A DNA stretch of 64,000 nt from positions 162,655 to 226,654 of the forward strand of contig NZ_JAHLMU010000001.1 in assembly GCF_018919485.1 (NCBI RefSeq), read 5' to 3'. The notes under the pieces are model-generated. The model worked only from the letters and a program-made list of their open reading frames with translations, was not told the origin of the DNA and did no database searches. The translations under genes were made by a program, and so were the position numbers. This DNA is from Psychrobacter sp. TAE2020 (GTDB lineage: Bacteria > Pseudomonadota > Gammaproteobacteria > Pseudomonadales > Moraxellaceae). Shown here piece after piece: positions 18,401-27,370 of this stretch. How positions within the stretch are numbered: position 1 is the stretch's first letter; the number at the start of each line of letters is the position of its first letter.

Positions 18401-19777
18401 TTAATACAGCCCGCGACCATCTTCAGGTTTTAGACGTAAAAAATGCAGCCCCGAGATTATGGTTACGATGCCTAGTATCCAATAAGTCATCTGAAAAGCC
18501 GTCAGAACATCGAGTTGTAAGCGCTCACTTAGCAAGCTCAGTAGAGCTGCACCGCTGGCAATACCGAAACTGATTGCCAACTGCTGATTGACCGCCATAA
18601 GACTATTGCCGCTACTGATTTGCTGACCTTGTAAATCGCCGATAGTGATAGTATTCATCGCGCTAAATTGCATAGAGTTGCAAGCACCCATTAATGTTAG
18701 TACCGGAATGAACCAAGGCCATTGTGAGGCATCACCAAACTGTGCCAAAACAATAATTAGCAGGCCTAATAGCAGGGTATTGTAGACCAATACCCTGCGA
18801 TAGCTATAACGTTGGATAAGCTTACTGACAAAGGGCTTAACCCCGATAGCACCAACAGCAATAGGCGCTAATAGCCACCCTGCCTGCGAAGGTGAATACT
18901 TAAACACTACTTGTAATAATAAGGGTAATAAAAACGGCACAGCACTAATACCAAAGCGAGTAAATAAGTTGCCGACGATACCAATCCGAAAGGTGCGAAT
19001 GCTGAATAAGCTTAAGGGAAATAATGGCTGCTGGTAGCGCTTGGCATGCCATATATAGCCGATTAGGAATAACCCTGCACCAAGTGCTAATAGCAACCCA
19101 TAAAATCCACGTCCAGCTTGTGAACCAAGCTCGACTGCTAAGGTCAGGCCACAAGCGGCTAAAGCAAATAACACAAAGCCACGCCAGTCTAAACCTTCAG
19201 TTTCCTCAAATAGGGCTGGTACCAACTTTTTGCCTAAAATAAAACCAACCACACCCATCGGCACATTAATCAAAAATATCCAATGCCAGCTGGCGTATTG
19301 CACTATATAGCCGCCAAGCAAGGGACCGACTAATGGAGCGATTAAGGCAGGAATAACCGCAAAGTTCATAACGGTTAGTAGTTTATTACGAGGGTAGGAT
19401 TTGACTAGTATTAAGCGTGCGACTGGCGTCATCATCGCTCCGCCAATACCTTGTACGATACGTGCACCAATCAAAAAATCTAAATTAGGGGCAGTAGCAC
19501 AGAGTATAGAGCCAATACAGAATACGATAATAGCCGATAAGAATACTCGTCGAGTGCCATATTTATCCGCTAAAAAGCCACTAATAGGAATAAATATCGC
19601 CAAAGTCAAAGCATAGCTGATGACTGCCCATTGCATCTTTAAGGGTGACTCACCTAGTGCTTTTGCCATTTGCGGCAAGGCAGTATTTAGGATAGTTGCA
19701 TCCAAAATCTGCATAAATAATGCCACCGCTAACACATAGGGCAGGTATTTACTTTGTGTTGCGCTTAGCGTCACCAT
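18401..19777 (-). CDS. MFS drug exporter, DHA2 family (MdtD-like)
   Basis: 458-aa polytopic inner-membrane proton antiporter. MFS motif A is visible as GFLADKYGTRR after helix 2. The N-terminus LDATILNTALPQMAKALGES is the conserved first-helix motif of the EmrB/QacA (DHA2) group, and motif C is GPLLGGYIV in helix 5. Length and sequence recall E. coli MdtD. Substrate unknown. It is a single-gene unit. Confidence 0.92.
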   Translation of the reverse strand: MVTLSATQSKYLPYVLAVALFMQILDATILNTALPQMAKALGESPLKMQWAVISYALTLAIFIPISGFLADKYGTRRVFLSAIIVFCIGSILCATAPNLDFLIGARIVQGIGGAMMTPVARLILVKSYPRNKLLTVMNFAVIPALIAPLVGPLLGGYIVQYASWHWIFLINVPMGVVGFILGKKLVPALFEETEGLDWRGFVLFALAACGLTLAVELGSQAGRGFYGLLLALGAGLFLIGYIWHAKRYQQPLFPLSLFSIRTFRIGIVGNLFTRFGISAVPFLLPLLLQVVFKYSPSQAGWLLAPIAVGAIGVKPFVSKLIQRYSYRRVLVYNTLLLGLLIIVLAQFGDASQWPWFIPVLTLMGACNSMQFSAMNTITIGDLQGQQISSGNSLMAVNQQLAISFGIASGAALLSLLSERLQLDVLTAFQMTYWILGIVTIISGLHFLRLKPEDGRGLY

Positions 19778-20186
19778 ATTGATATCACCACCGCAGCGGC
19801 AGCATACAAGCTTTCGCGCAGTCTATTTAGAAAAAATTTATAAAATATTCTGTAGTATAAGAATAACTCTGCAGTAATTAAAGATGAGCAAAGTAACGGT
19901 TTGCTGTAGTGCTAAGTATCACTATGAAATCACAGCTTAGTAAAGAGCAACTGGGCTATCGTTTAGAAACACCTACATTACTTACATCAGCGCACTTTAT
20001 TGCGGAGTCCAGCACTCGCTATAGTAGGGCAGTGATTATTTAGATTTTTGCTGATAGCTAGCTTTTACGGTATATATGTTCTCTTTGGTTTTCATTATAA
20101 ATACACTCTCAGGCCAACAGCTAACGCTAATAAACCAGCTTAATAAACCCCAGCAGTTAACAACGATACAAATAATAGGATTTTTT
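19778..20186. other. Divergent spacer MFS / yghU
   Basis: 409 nt holding the promoters of two divergent genes. An open frame continues leftwards from yghU to 20076 without a ribosome site. No clear repeats or operators seen. Confidence 0.3.
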
Positions 20187-21047
20187 ATGAGTAATGATAA
20201 CCAGCAAACTAGTACCACTCAAGAGGCTGCTTATACGCCTGCTAAAGTCTGGACTAATGATAAAGAAAATGGTGGCAAGTTCGCTAGCACTAATAGTCCG
20301 ACTGCCGGATCACGTCATCAGCAAAATCTACCAGTAGGCGATGCGCCGTTGCAGTTGTACTCATTGAACACCCCTAATGGAGTTAAAGTAAATATTCTAT
20401 TAGAAGAGCTTAGCGAGTTAGGTATAAAACAAGCGGCCTATGACGCTTATAAAATAGACATCTCTGCAGGCGATCAGTTTGGCTCTGATTTTGTCGCTAT
20501 AAACCCTAACTCTAAGATTCCAGCCTTAGTCGATCACTCTGTAACTGATGAGCAAGGTCAGCCTATAGCTTTATTTGAATCAGGCTCTATCTTATTGTAC
20601 TTAGCGGAGAAGTTTGAGAGATTTGTACCGCTACAAAGCGATAAGCAGCAAGCTGCAGCAAGAGCTAAGTGTTTGTCTTGGCTAATGTGGCAGATGGGTA
20701 GTGCTCCCTACTTAGGAGGCGGTTTTGGACATTTTTATACTTATGCGCCAGAGCCAATGGAATATCCTATCAACCGTTTCACTATGGAAACTAAGCGTCA
20801 GCTAGATGTTCTAGACCAACATTTAGCAACTAGCACTTATATGTGTGGCGATGATGAGTCAGATTATAATATTGCAGATATTATCATTTGGGCTTGGTAT
20901 GGTCAGTTAGCGCTCGGCAAGCTCTATGATGCCGCTGAATTCCTACAAGTAGCTGACTACAAAAACCTACAGCGATGGGCGCAAACCATAGCGGATCGTC
21001 CCGCGGTCAAACGCGCAGTGGACTTAGAGCTACAGCCTATTAGCTAA
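20187..21047 (+). CDS. yghU: Glutathione transferase / disulfide-bond oxidoreductase YghU-like
   Basis: 286-aa glutathione S-transferase-fold protein. The match to E. coli YghU is strong through the length: YTPAKVWTNDKENGGKFA, LPVGDAPLQLYSLNTPNG, VAINPNSKIPALVDH, FESGSILLYLAEKF, GGGFGHFYTYAP and ADRPAVKRAVD. The YghU/YfcG group has disulfide reductase activity with glutathione. The ATG at 20187 follows AGGA at suitable spacing; upstream sequence in frame is not GST-like. The protein ends about where the GST domain ends, without the charged tail of the E. coli protein. Confidence 0.94.
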   Translation: MSNDNQQTSTTQEAAYTPAKVWTNDKENGGKFASTNSPTAGSRHQQNLPVGDAPLQLYSLNTPNGVKVNILLEELSELGIKQAAYDAYKIDISAGDQFGSDFVAINPNSKIPALVDHSVTDEQGQPIALFESGSILLYLAEKFERFVPLQSDKQQAAARAKCLSWLMWQMGSAPYLGGGFGHFYTYAPEPMEYPINRFTMETKRQLDVLDQHLATSTYMCGDDESDYNIADIIIWAWYGQLALGKLYDAAEFLQVADYKNLQRWAQTIADRPAVKRAVDLELQPIS

Positions 21048-21449
21048 GGCAAAGGTTTGGTTTATCATTAAACTCTAGTGGCTAATAGACTAGGGCTATT
21101 AACAAACTAGGGTTAGTAAATAACCAGCTATGTTTAATGGTTATTATCAGATAGTTATGGTTATTGAGCCATAAAATAACCACTAGAGTTAACTATCAAC
21201 CAGCAGTCACCCTGAGGCTAATAGACGGTATATCGTTCTATTGGCCTTAATTGGTTGATAGAGTAGAAACTAGCGCTGAGATCTGCATAATATTCGTTAT
21301 CTCAAATATTTAGATACTCAAATACTTACATTATGAAACATAGATATAACAGATAGAAACATGGATAAGTTAAGATGAGTGCCTAATCTTATGAGAAAGT
21401 CAGCATTTATAATAAGCTGACCCTATTTAGTCTAATTGCGAGGCCAGTG
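21048..21449. other. Spacer yghU / DUF1176 gene
   Basis: 402 nt, AT-rich. It holds the long nested stem-loop at 21193-21261 and direct repeats of ctaatagactaggg type at 21080-21115. No open frame of note. Confidence 0.35.
21193..21261. repeat. Nested inverted repeat downstream of yghU
   Basis: Outer arms ctatcaacca (21193-21202) and tggttgatag (21252-21261) enclose an imperfect inner arm pair, aggctaatagac (21215) with gttctattggcct (21235). It may act as a terminator or be a small dispersed palindromic element. There is no T-run. Confidence 0.55.
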
Positions 21450-22547
21450 ATGCTAACTATCGACCCTAATACTAGATGGCGTAACCTTAGTCTGAAGTTA
21501 CTAGCTGCCATCGGCACTATCATGATTAGCCCCCTAAGCATAGCTGCGACCCCAGTAGAGTTAGTCAACCAAGATTGGCAAGTAGTTTGTGATAATACCC
21601 GCACTTGTCGTATCGCAGGCTATCAAACGGATTTCACTAGTGACTTTCCAGCGTCTATATTATTGACTCGTCAAGCAGGTAATAAAGCTGAAATAACGGG
21701 CGAGATTAAGCTCGGTGGTGACAAAAACGGCTCTAATAAAGCGCTACTAGAATTAGGTAATCGTCATCGGGTGTCCTTATTTATTAATGGCAAAGACTTA
21801 GGGGAGACCACGTCCTCATCATTGGGAGCGGGCTATGCAGCTCTTTCTAGTAGCCAAGTCAAAACCTTATTAGACTCTCTTACTAAATCTAGTAAGATTG
21901 AGCTGGTAGTGCGTAACTCACGCTGGCAAGTATCAGATCATGGCGCTACAGCTGTCATGCTAAAAGCTGATGAGGTACAAGGGCGAGTAGGAACGCCAAG
22001 CGCCTTGCTTAATCCAAAACCTAATAAGCTTAATAGTAATGTGTTAGCAGCTGTAGATGCCCCGCAGCTAAACTTAGTGCTTCCTAACCCAGTTGCTGAC
22101 ACCAATAGTAATAAAAGCTTTAGCCTCAAATCTTCGCAATTGAGCGCTATAGTGAAAGGCACGATTAAAGATGTAAGCAATGATTGCCCAAAACTGTATA
22201 ACAAAAACCCATGGAAGGTTAAACGTCTAAATAGCAATCAATTACTAGCGCAACATAACTGCTGGTCAGGTGCTTACAACACTGGCGATGGTATGTGGGT
22301 AATGAATGACCGTCACCCTTATAATCCAAAACTAGTCACTACTGCTGCTACTACTTACGATGACAAAGGTATTATCAGTTCAGTACAAAAGGGGCGTGGT
22401 ATCGGCGACTGTTTGACTATTACTGAATGGGTATGGACCGGGAAAGGCTTTGCTAAAAGTAAGGAAGGTACTACGGGTCTTTGTCGTTTAATAGCTGAGG
22501 GTGGTGCTTGGTGGCTACCCACTTTAGTATCGCAAGTAAGACGTTAA
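21450..22547 (+). CDS. Exported DUF1176 protein
   Basis: 365 aa with a signal peptide ending SIAA|TPVE. The opening WQVVCDNTRTCRIAGY is the DUF1176 signature. Later blocks WQVSDHGATAVMLKADEVQGRVGT and the C-terminal GIGDCLTITEWVWTGKGF...GLCRLIAEGGAWWLPT also fit this family, whose function is unknown. Six cysteines in conserved pairs suggest periplasmic disulfides. The ATG at 21450 has GAGG six bases upstream. It is a single-gene unit. Confidence 0.88.
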   Translation: MLTIDPNTRWRNLSLKLLAAIGTIMISPLSIAATPVELVNQDWQVVCDNTRTCRIAGYQTDFTSDFPASILLTRQAGNKAEITGEIKLGGDKNGSNKALLELGNRHRVSLFINGKDLGETTSSSLGAGYAALSSSQVKTLLDSLTKSSKIELVVRNSRWQVSDHGATAVMLKADEVQGRVGTPSALLNPKPNKLNSNVLAAVDAPQLNLVLPNPVADTNSNKSFSLKSSQLSAIVKGTIKDVSNDCPKLYNKNPWKVKRLNSNQLLAQHNCWSGAYNTGDGMWVMNDRHPYNPKLVTTAATTYDDKGIISSVQKGRGIGDCLTITEWVWTGKGFAKSKEGTTGLCRLIAEGGAWWLPTLVSQVRR

Positions 22548-23158
22548 AAGGATTTCTGTCCTCACTACGAGTAAGACTACGAGCAATCGATCTGGTGTGG
22601 CAGACTGGCAAAGTAGTACTTTGCTAACTCACTCTGCAAGGTGGTTGCTAAAAAACACTAGAAGTTAAAACACTATTATTGAGCTAGGCTTTACGGTTTA
22701 ACAACCGCTTTTAACTTAAAGATTAAAATATATAAGTATAATGTATTTATTATGCTATACTACGTCGCCACGTTAGCTTAGGTTGACGTGAATTATGAGA
22801 TTGATAACATCGCCTACGATTTTGGGTCTGGGATGACCAAGAGTAATTGTTGCCGATGATTTTGTGTACTTAAATAACGCTTTAACACTAGGGTTATTTT
22901 TGACTCATATCTTATCTACTAATCCTATGTGATGGATTAAATTGATTGTTATTTGCTACTACTTGCTTTGGATAAAGCTATTGTAGTTTGACTGTGACAA
23001 GCAAGGATAAGACACTCGGCACTACCACCAAAATACGTCAGACGCCATGCAGAGCCTTTATTGATGATTTTCAATAAACACTTTACATGATGAACGGTTA
23101 TCAGTGGTATGCATCAAGTTCGCTGAATTTGCAGCGGCTTACTCTACCAAGGATTCTC
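22548..23158 (+). promoter_or_regulatory. Long leader of the DEAD-box helicase gene
   Basis: 611 nt without a convincing gene. A candidate extended -10 (TGcTATACT, 22753-22761) with no good -35 would give a 5' UTR of about 390 nt. Long leaders are typical of cold-shock helicase mRNAs such as E. coli deaD. The promoter call is tentative. The frame is open from 23087 into the gene. Confidence 0.4.
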
Positions 23159-24850
23159 ATGACTGACATCTTATCTACAATCGCTGCACAAAACGGTATT
23201 ATCGAAGACACTACTGCCCAAGATACGGCAACTACAGATACTACTGCACAAGCTACTGATGCTAGCACTTCTGAAGCCAACTCTGAAGAAAATCAAACCA
23301 CTTTTGCTGATCTTAATATTGCCAAGCCAATTCTTGCTGCACTTGAGCGTAGTGGTTACACCAACCCAACTCCTATTCAGGCACAAGCTATTCCTTTTGC
23401 TCTAGAAGGTCGTGACTTACTATTGTCTGCGCAAACAGGTAGTGGTAAAACAGCTGCATTCGTGATCCCAGTACTTGATCGCTTGAGCCGTGCTACTAGC
23501 TTTGACAAACTAACTAAAGCCCTTATCCTAACGCCAACACGTGAGCTTGCTCAGCAAGTACATGATAGCGTACGTACTTATTCTAAAGATATGCGTGGTC
23601 TATTTTGTGTGCCCTTAGTTGGTGGCGCTCCTTATAACGGTCAGATTACTGCTCTAAAAAAGGGTGTACAAGTTATCGTTGCGACTCCTGGTCGTCTACT
23701 TGACCATATCAATGCTGGTCGCGTTGACTTATCAAACCTTGAAGTACTAGTACTTGACGAAGCAGATCGCATGCTTGATATGGGTTTTGCTGATGATATC
23801 AGTGACATCTTACGCGCAGCTCCTACTAATCGTCAGACTATTATGTGTTCTGCAACTTGGGATGGTCCTGTTGGCAAAATCGCAGCTACCTTTACTACTA
23901 ACCCAGAACGCGTTGCTATCAAAGTTGAATCTGCTCACATCGATGAGACAGTGTATTACTGTGATGACTTCAATCATAAAAACAAAATCTTAGACAAAAT
24001 CGTTTGTCAACAAGACGTTGATCAGGTAATCATCTTCGCAGCTACTAAACGCAGCACTGAAAAGCTAGCTAAACAGCTACAAGAAGATGGTCATAAAGCT
24101 AGCTTCTTACATGGTGATTTGCCACAAAGTAAGCGTAACCGTATCGTGCAAGACTTACGTAACGGCAAATGCAAAATCTTAGTAGCAACTGATGTCGCTG
24201 CTCGTGGTCTTGACGTTCCAGCACTATCACACGTTATTAACTACGACTTACCACGCCAAACTGAAGATTACGTTCATCGTATCGGTCGTTGTGGTCGTGC
24301 TGGCCGTAGTGGTGTAGCTATCAGCTTATGTAGCATGGATGATCGTCCACAGTTAAATGCTATCAACCGCTATCTTAACCGCAAAATGGAAGTATCAGTC
24401 ATTGAAGGCTTAGAGCCTAAAAAGACTTATGTACCAAGCGAAAATAAAGGTAATGGTCGTGGCCGTGGTCGTGGTCGTTCAGCAGGCGGCGGTAATGGTC
24501 AAGGCCGTGGTCGTCCAGCTGGTGGTGGCTATGCAGGTAAGCCTAGTGGCAGCAGTCCTCAAGGCCGTGGTCGTTCAAGCGATAGCAGCAGCGCTACTGG
24601 TCAACGTGCCAGCAACGACAGCGGTTATCAAGGTAAGCCACGTGATGCATCAGGTAAGCCTAATGATCGCTTTGGCGGCAAACCTTATCAAGGCAAACGT
24701 ACTGACGGCACTAGCGCCCCACGTGGCGAACGCGCTGCAACTGGTCGTGGTCGTCCAAGTGGTAGCCAAGGTCGTCCAGCTAGCCGTTCAGGTGCAGGTA
24801 GCGCCGGCCAAGGCCGTCCTGCAGGCAACAACCGTAACAAAAACTCTTAA
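23159..24850 (+). CDS. DEAD-box ATP-dependent RNA helicase (RhlE/CsdA type) with RGG-rich tail
   Basis: 563-aa RNA helicase for ribosome assembly or RNA turnover, important in cold. An acidic Thr/Ala-rich N-terminus (1-55) is followed by the core: Q motif TPIQAQAIPF, motif I AQTGSGKT (about 91), PTRELAQQ, TPGRL, motif II DEAD (about 199), motif III SAT (about 231) and motif VI HRIGRCGRAGR (about 373). Residues 425-563 are a low-complexity Gly/Arg/Ser tail (repeated GRGRGR, QGRGRP) likely to bind RNA. AAGGA lies before the ATG at 23159. The tail DNA is GC-richer and repetitive, so its length may vary between strains. Confidence 0.94.
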   Translation: MTDILSTIAAQNGIIEDTTAQDTATTDTTAQATDASTSEANSEENQTTFADLNIAKPILAALERSGYTNPTPIQAQAIPFALEGRDLLLSAQTGSGKTAAFVIPVLDRLSRATSFDKLTKALILTPTRELAQQVHDSVRTYSKDMRGLFCVPLVGGAPYNGQITALKKGVQVIVATPGRLLDHINAGRVDLSNLEVLVLDEADRMLDMGFADDISDILRAAPTNRQTIMCSATWDGPVGKIAATFTTNPERVAIKVESAHIDETVYYCDDFNHKNKILDKIVCQQDVDQVIIFAATKRSTEKLAKQLQEDGHKASFLHGDLPQSKRNRIVQDLRNGKCKILVATDVAARGLDVPALSHVINYDLPRQTEDYVHRIGRCGRAGRSGVAISLCSMDDRPQLNAINRYLNRKMEVSVIEGLEPKKTYVPSENKGNGRGRGRGRSAGGGNGQGRGRPAGGGYAGKPSGSSPQGRGRSSDSSSATGQRASNDSGYQGKPRDASGKPNDRFGGKPYQGKRTDGTSAPRGERAATGRGRPSGSQGRPASRSGAGSAGQGRPAGNNRNKNS

Positions 24851-24851
24851 T

Positions 24852-24900
24852 TAAAGGTTATTTAATGACTGATAATATTTCAGTCATTAAATAACCTTTA
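24852..24900. terminator. Perfect 21-bp hairpin after the helicase gene
   Basis: Arms 24852-24872 and 24880-24900 pair perfectly around a 7-nt loop, right after the stop. There is no U-run behind it. It probably protects the 3' end or works with the second hairpin. Confidence 0.75.
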
Positions 24901-24911
24901 TAGTGAGTCAG

Positions 24912-24947
24912 AAAAGCCAGATAATTATTATCTGGCTTTTTTTGGCT
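24912..24947 (+). terminator. Intrinsic terminator after the helicase gene
   Basis: 12-bp perfect stem (24912-24923 with 24929-24940), loop attat, then a run of seven Ts. Second of two tandem hairpins. Confidence 0.9.
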
Positions 24948-25119
24948 TTAAATTCCAGTAACTAGGAGTAGTCTTGCGCTATTTTGAAATAGATAGCTAT
25001 AGTTAAAAAATGCTTCATGGACTAATAGCAGCCCCTTGCACCCAAGTTTAACCTTGATTATACTGCCAACTTTTATTACCTTTTGTCCCTTTTATCTAGC
25101 TTGCATATGGAACGCTAAG

Positions 25120-26376
25120 ATGTTCATGATTTCGTCATCATTTACTGCTTCACAGATCGACAGCTTGCCGGTTGCCTTTGGCATTATCATGGCCATTATT
25201 GGCTTAGTGTTTTATACCCAAGGATTACCTGGTAAGTTTTGGCGACGTTTTTATGCGCTGTTGCCAGGTATTGTTCTGTGCTGCTTCATACCGGCAACGT
25301 TGAATAGTCTGGGGGTTTTTGCTGACGGCATAGGCTCACAGATTTATGGTTTTACGGCGACTTATTTACTGCCCGCTAGTTTACTATTGATGACCCTATC
25401 CATGGATGTACCAAAGATATTGGGTCTTGGTTGGAAAGCTATTGCTATGTTTATGGCGGCAACAGTCGCTATCATTATTAGTGGACCTATAAGCTTGGGT
25501 TTGGCTAAGTGGGTGTCGCCTGAGATGTTTACCGACGATACGCTATGGCGTGGCTTTTCAGCAGTAGCGGGCAGTTGGATAGGGGGTGCTGCTAATCAAG
25601 CCGCGATGAAAGAGCTGTTTGGGGTCAGCGACGATCTGTTTGGCATGATGATTTTGGTAGATACTACTAACGCTTCACTGTGGTTATTGATTATCTTAGT
25701 GCTCGCAAAGCATAGCGATAAAATAGATCGACTGTTGAAGGCGGATACTAGCAGCATTGAAAGAGTCATTCAGGCGGTCGAAAGCTATGAGCGCGATAAT
25801 GAGCGACCGGCAACCTTGAATGACTTGATGGTGCTGTTTGGCTTATGTTTTGCAATGGTAGGGGTTGCGCACTTCATCGGTGGGCAGATTGCTGAGTTTT
25901 TTGCGCCTTATAGTTGGGCGGTACAATACAGCTTTGCTAGCTCGTTCTTTTGGATGGTAGTGATCATTACCATAATAGGCGTTATATTCTCTTTTACTAA
26001 GATTCGTAGGCTCGACCACGTGGGCGCCTCTAAAATAGGCACAGTGTTCATATTTGTGTTAATTGCCGCTATCGGTATGCAGATTAATTTGGCGGGCATA
26101 GTCTCGCAATGGCGATTACTACTGATCGGCTTAGTGTGGATGACTATCCATGTGATTATTATTTTTATTGTTGCTAGAATTATCCGTGCGCCGTTTTTCT
26201 TTTTAGCTGTTGGTTCCAATGCTAATACTGGTGGCGCCTCGTCAGCGCCAATTGTGGCTACTGCTTTTCATCCGTCATTGGCACCTGTCGGAGTGTTTTT
26301 AGGTATTCTTGGTTATGCTATGGGTACTTTTGGTGGTTATATCAGTACTCAGTTAATGCGTCTAGTGGTGACTTGA
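25120..26376 (+). CDS. DUF819 family membrane protein
   Basis: 418-aa polytopic inner-membrane protein with about 10-12 helices, family DUF819 (YjcL-like). Landmarks are TYLLPASLLLMTLSMDVPKILGLG, AVAGSWIGGAANQAAMKE, ILVDTTNASLWLL and the C-terminal GSNANTGGASSAPIVATAFHPSLAPVGVFLGILGYAMGT, with internal symmetry between halves. Transport function is suspected but the substrate is unknown. The frame opens at 25036, but GGAA before the ATG at 25120 favours that start; the ATG at 25126 is close and possible. Confidence 0.85.
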   Translation: MFMISSSFTASQIDSLPVAFGIIMAIIGLVFYTQGLPGKFWRRFYALLPGIVLCCFIPATLNSLGVFADGIGSQIYGFTATYLLPASLLLMTLSMDVPKILGLGWKAIAMFMAATVAIIISGPISLGLAKWVSPEMFTDDTLWRGFSAVAGSWIGGAANQAAMKELFGVSDDLFGMMILVDTTNASLWLLIILVLAKHSDKIDRLLKADTSSIERVIQAVESYERDNERPATLNDLMVLFGLCFAMVGVAHFIGGQIAEFFAPYSWAVQYSFASSFFWMVVIITIIGVIFSFTKIRRLDHVGASKIGTVFIFVLIAAIGMQINLAGIVSQWRLLLIGLVWMTIHVIIIFIVARIIRAPFFFLAVGSNANTGGASSAPIVATAFHPSLAPVGVFLGILGYAMGTFGGYISTQLMRLVVT

Positions 26377-26435
26377 GCTGTTGATATATCGCTACTAGAT
26401 CATTTTAGAATAAATTCAAATGAGCAGGAACTTAA

Positions 26436-26467
<32 letters not shown>

Positions 26468-26486
26468 GCATTTTTTAAGATAATGC

Positions 26487-26538
26487 AAACCATAAAACTA
26501 ATACTTGCTATTAATGTAACAGCTTAGTTTTATGGTTT
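26487..26538. terminator. 15-bp inverted repeat after DUF819 gene
   Basis: aaaccataaaactaa (26487-26501) pairs perfectly with 26524-26538 around a 22-nt loop. It may be a Rho-independent-like element, though the T-run is weak. Confidence 0.5.
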
Positions 26539-26661
26539 AGAAGATTATTTGCGACCATGTTTGTCGCCTTGTTTATGACCCCCTCATTTTTAACTGAGTA
26601 GTCAGTTTTTACTTAGTTTTTGGGCCTAATATTTAGTGGCCACAGCATGACGTAAACCGAT

Positions 26662-26898
26662 TCAAGTTTCTATAATCAGCACTATTTTAATAGGTACCGC
26701 ACACAACCACTGTATACCGCTAGTACTGAAGAAACTATATTCATCACATGAGCTAATAAGAGCGGTAAAATCATTACCAGTTAAATCTTGTATTGCTTCT
26801 TCATCGCAACTATCAGCCACAGCACACCATACTGGTGTATCACCTCTTTCTAACAGAGTACGAGTTAGAAGACTTCCTGTCAGTTCACTCTTTGGCAT
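26662..26898 (-). CDS. Small hypothetical protein (78 aa)
   Basis: Likely real: a GGAG ribosome site lies six bases before the ATG, and the protein composition is sensible. It reads MPKSELTGSLLTRTLLERGD, then VWCAVADSCDEEAI, DFTALISSCDE and GIQWLCAVPIKIV, with four Cys and no membrane segment except a mildly hydrophobic C-terminus. I do not recognise the family. It stands alone between the DUF819 gene and the acyl-CoA ligase. Confidence 0.6.
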   Translation of the reverse strand: MPKSELTGSLLTRTLLERGDTPVWCAVADSCDEEAIQDLTGNDFTALISSCDEYSFFSTSGIQWLCAVPIKIVLIIET

Positions 26899-27370
26899 AA
26901 AAACTCCAGATAATTTTCAGCTTACTATTCAATTAAAGCTTCAACCTATTAATGTTAGTTTTAATAATTAACAATAATTAATTGATAGTTAAGACTATCA
27001 TAAGTAAGAAACTCAATATAATATAGCGATATTAATAATTTGGAGCAATACAAATATATTTTATTGGACTATGACTAATAAAATATAGGAAATACATAAA
27101 AATATAGATACTATTGTTGGGAGAAACCGTAGTAAGTAGTCGTATTTTAGTCAGGCCTTTAAACGGGCTTACGATATATTATCCAGAGAATACCGTCAGC
27201 GATATCAAAGCTAATTAAGACAATAAGTGACTAAAAATAGCCGCATAAACTAAGACGTTATCGCTACAGTTGGCCAAGCTGATGCCGTATACTGATTATC
27301 TTAGGTGTGAGTTACCAGACCTAAGGATGCCCATGGATGAGCGTTATAAAATCAATATAGGGAGATATCT
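26899..27370. other. AT-rich spacer before the acyl-CoA ligase
   Basis: 472 nt, very AT-rich between 26930 and 27110 (runs of aataattaa type). It presumably holds divergent promoters. No gene, repeat array or hairpin that I can support. Confidence 0.3.

Noticed and set aside
24438-24850. Repetitive DNA of the helicase tail as a possible noncoding repeat array
   Set aside because: The repeats are explained by Gly/Arg/Ser codons in a single open frame.
24429-24854. 141-aa open frame rich in Val/Ala over the helicase tail
   Set aside because: Frame-shifted reading of the repetitive Gly/Arg coding sequence; no start site.
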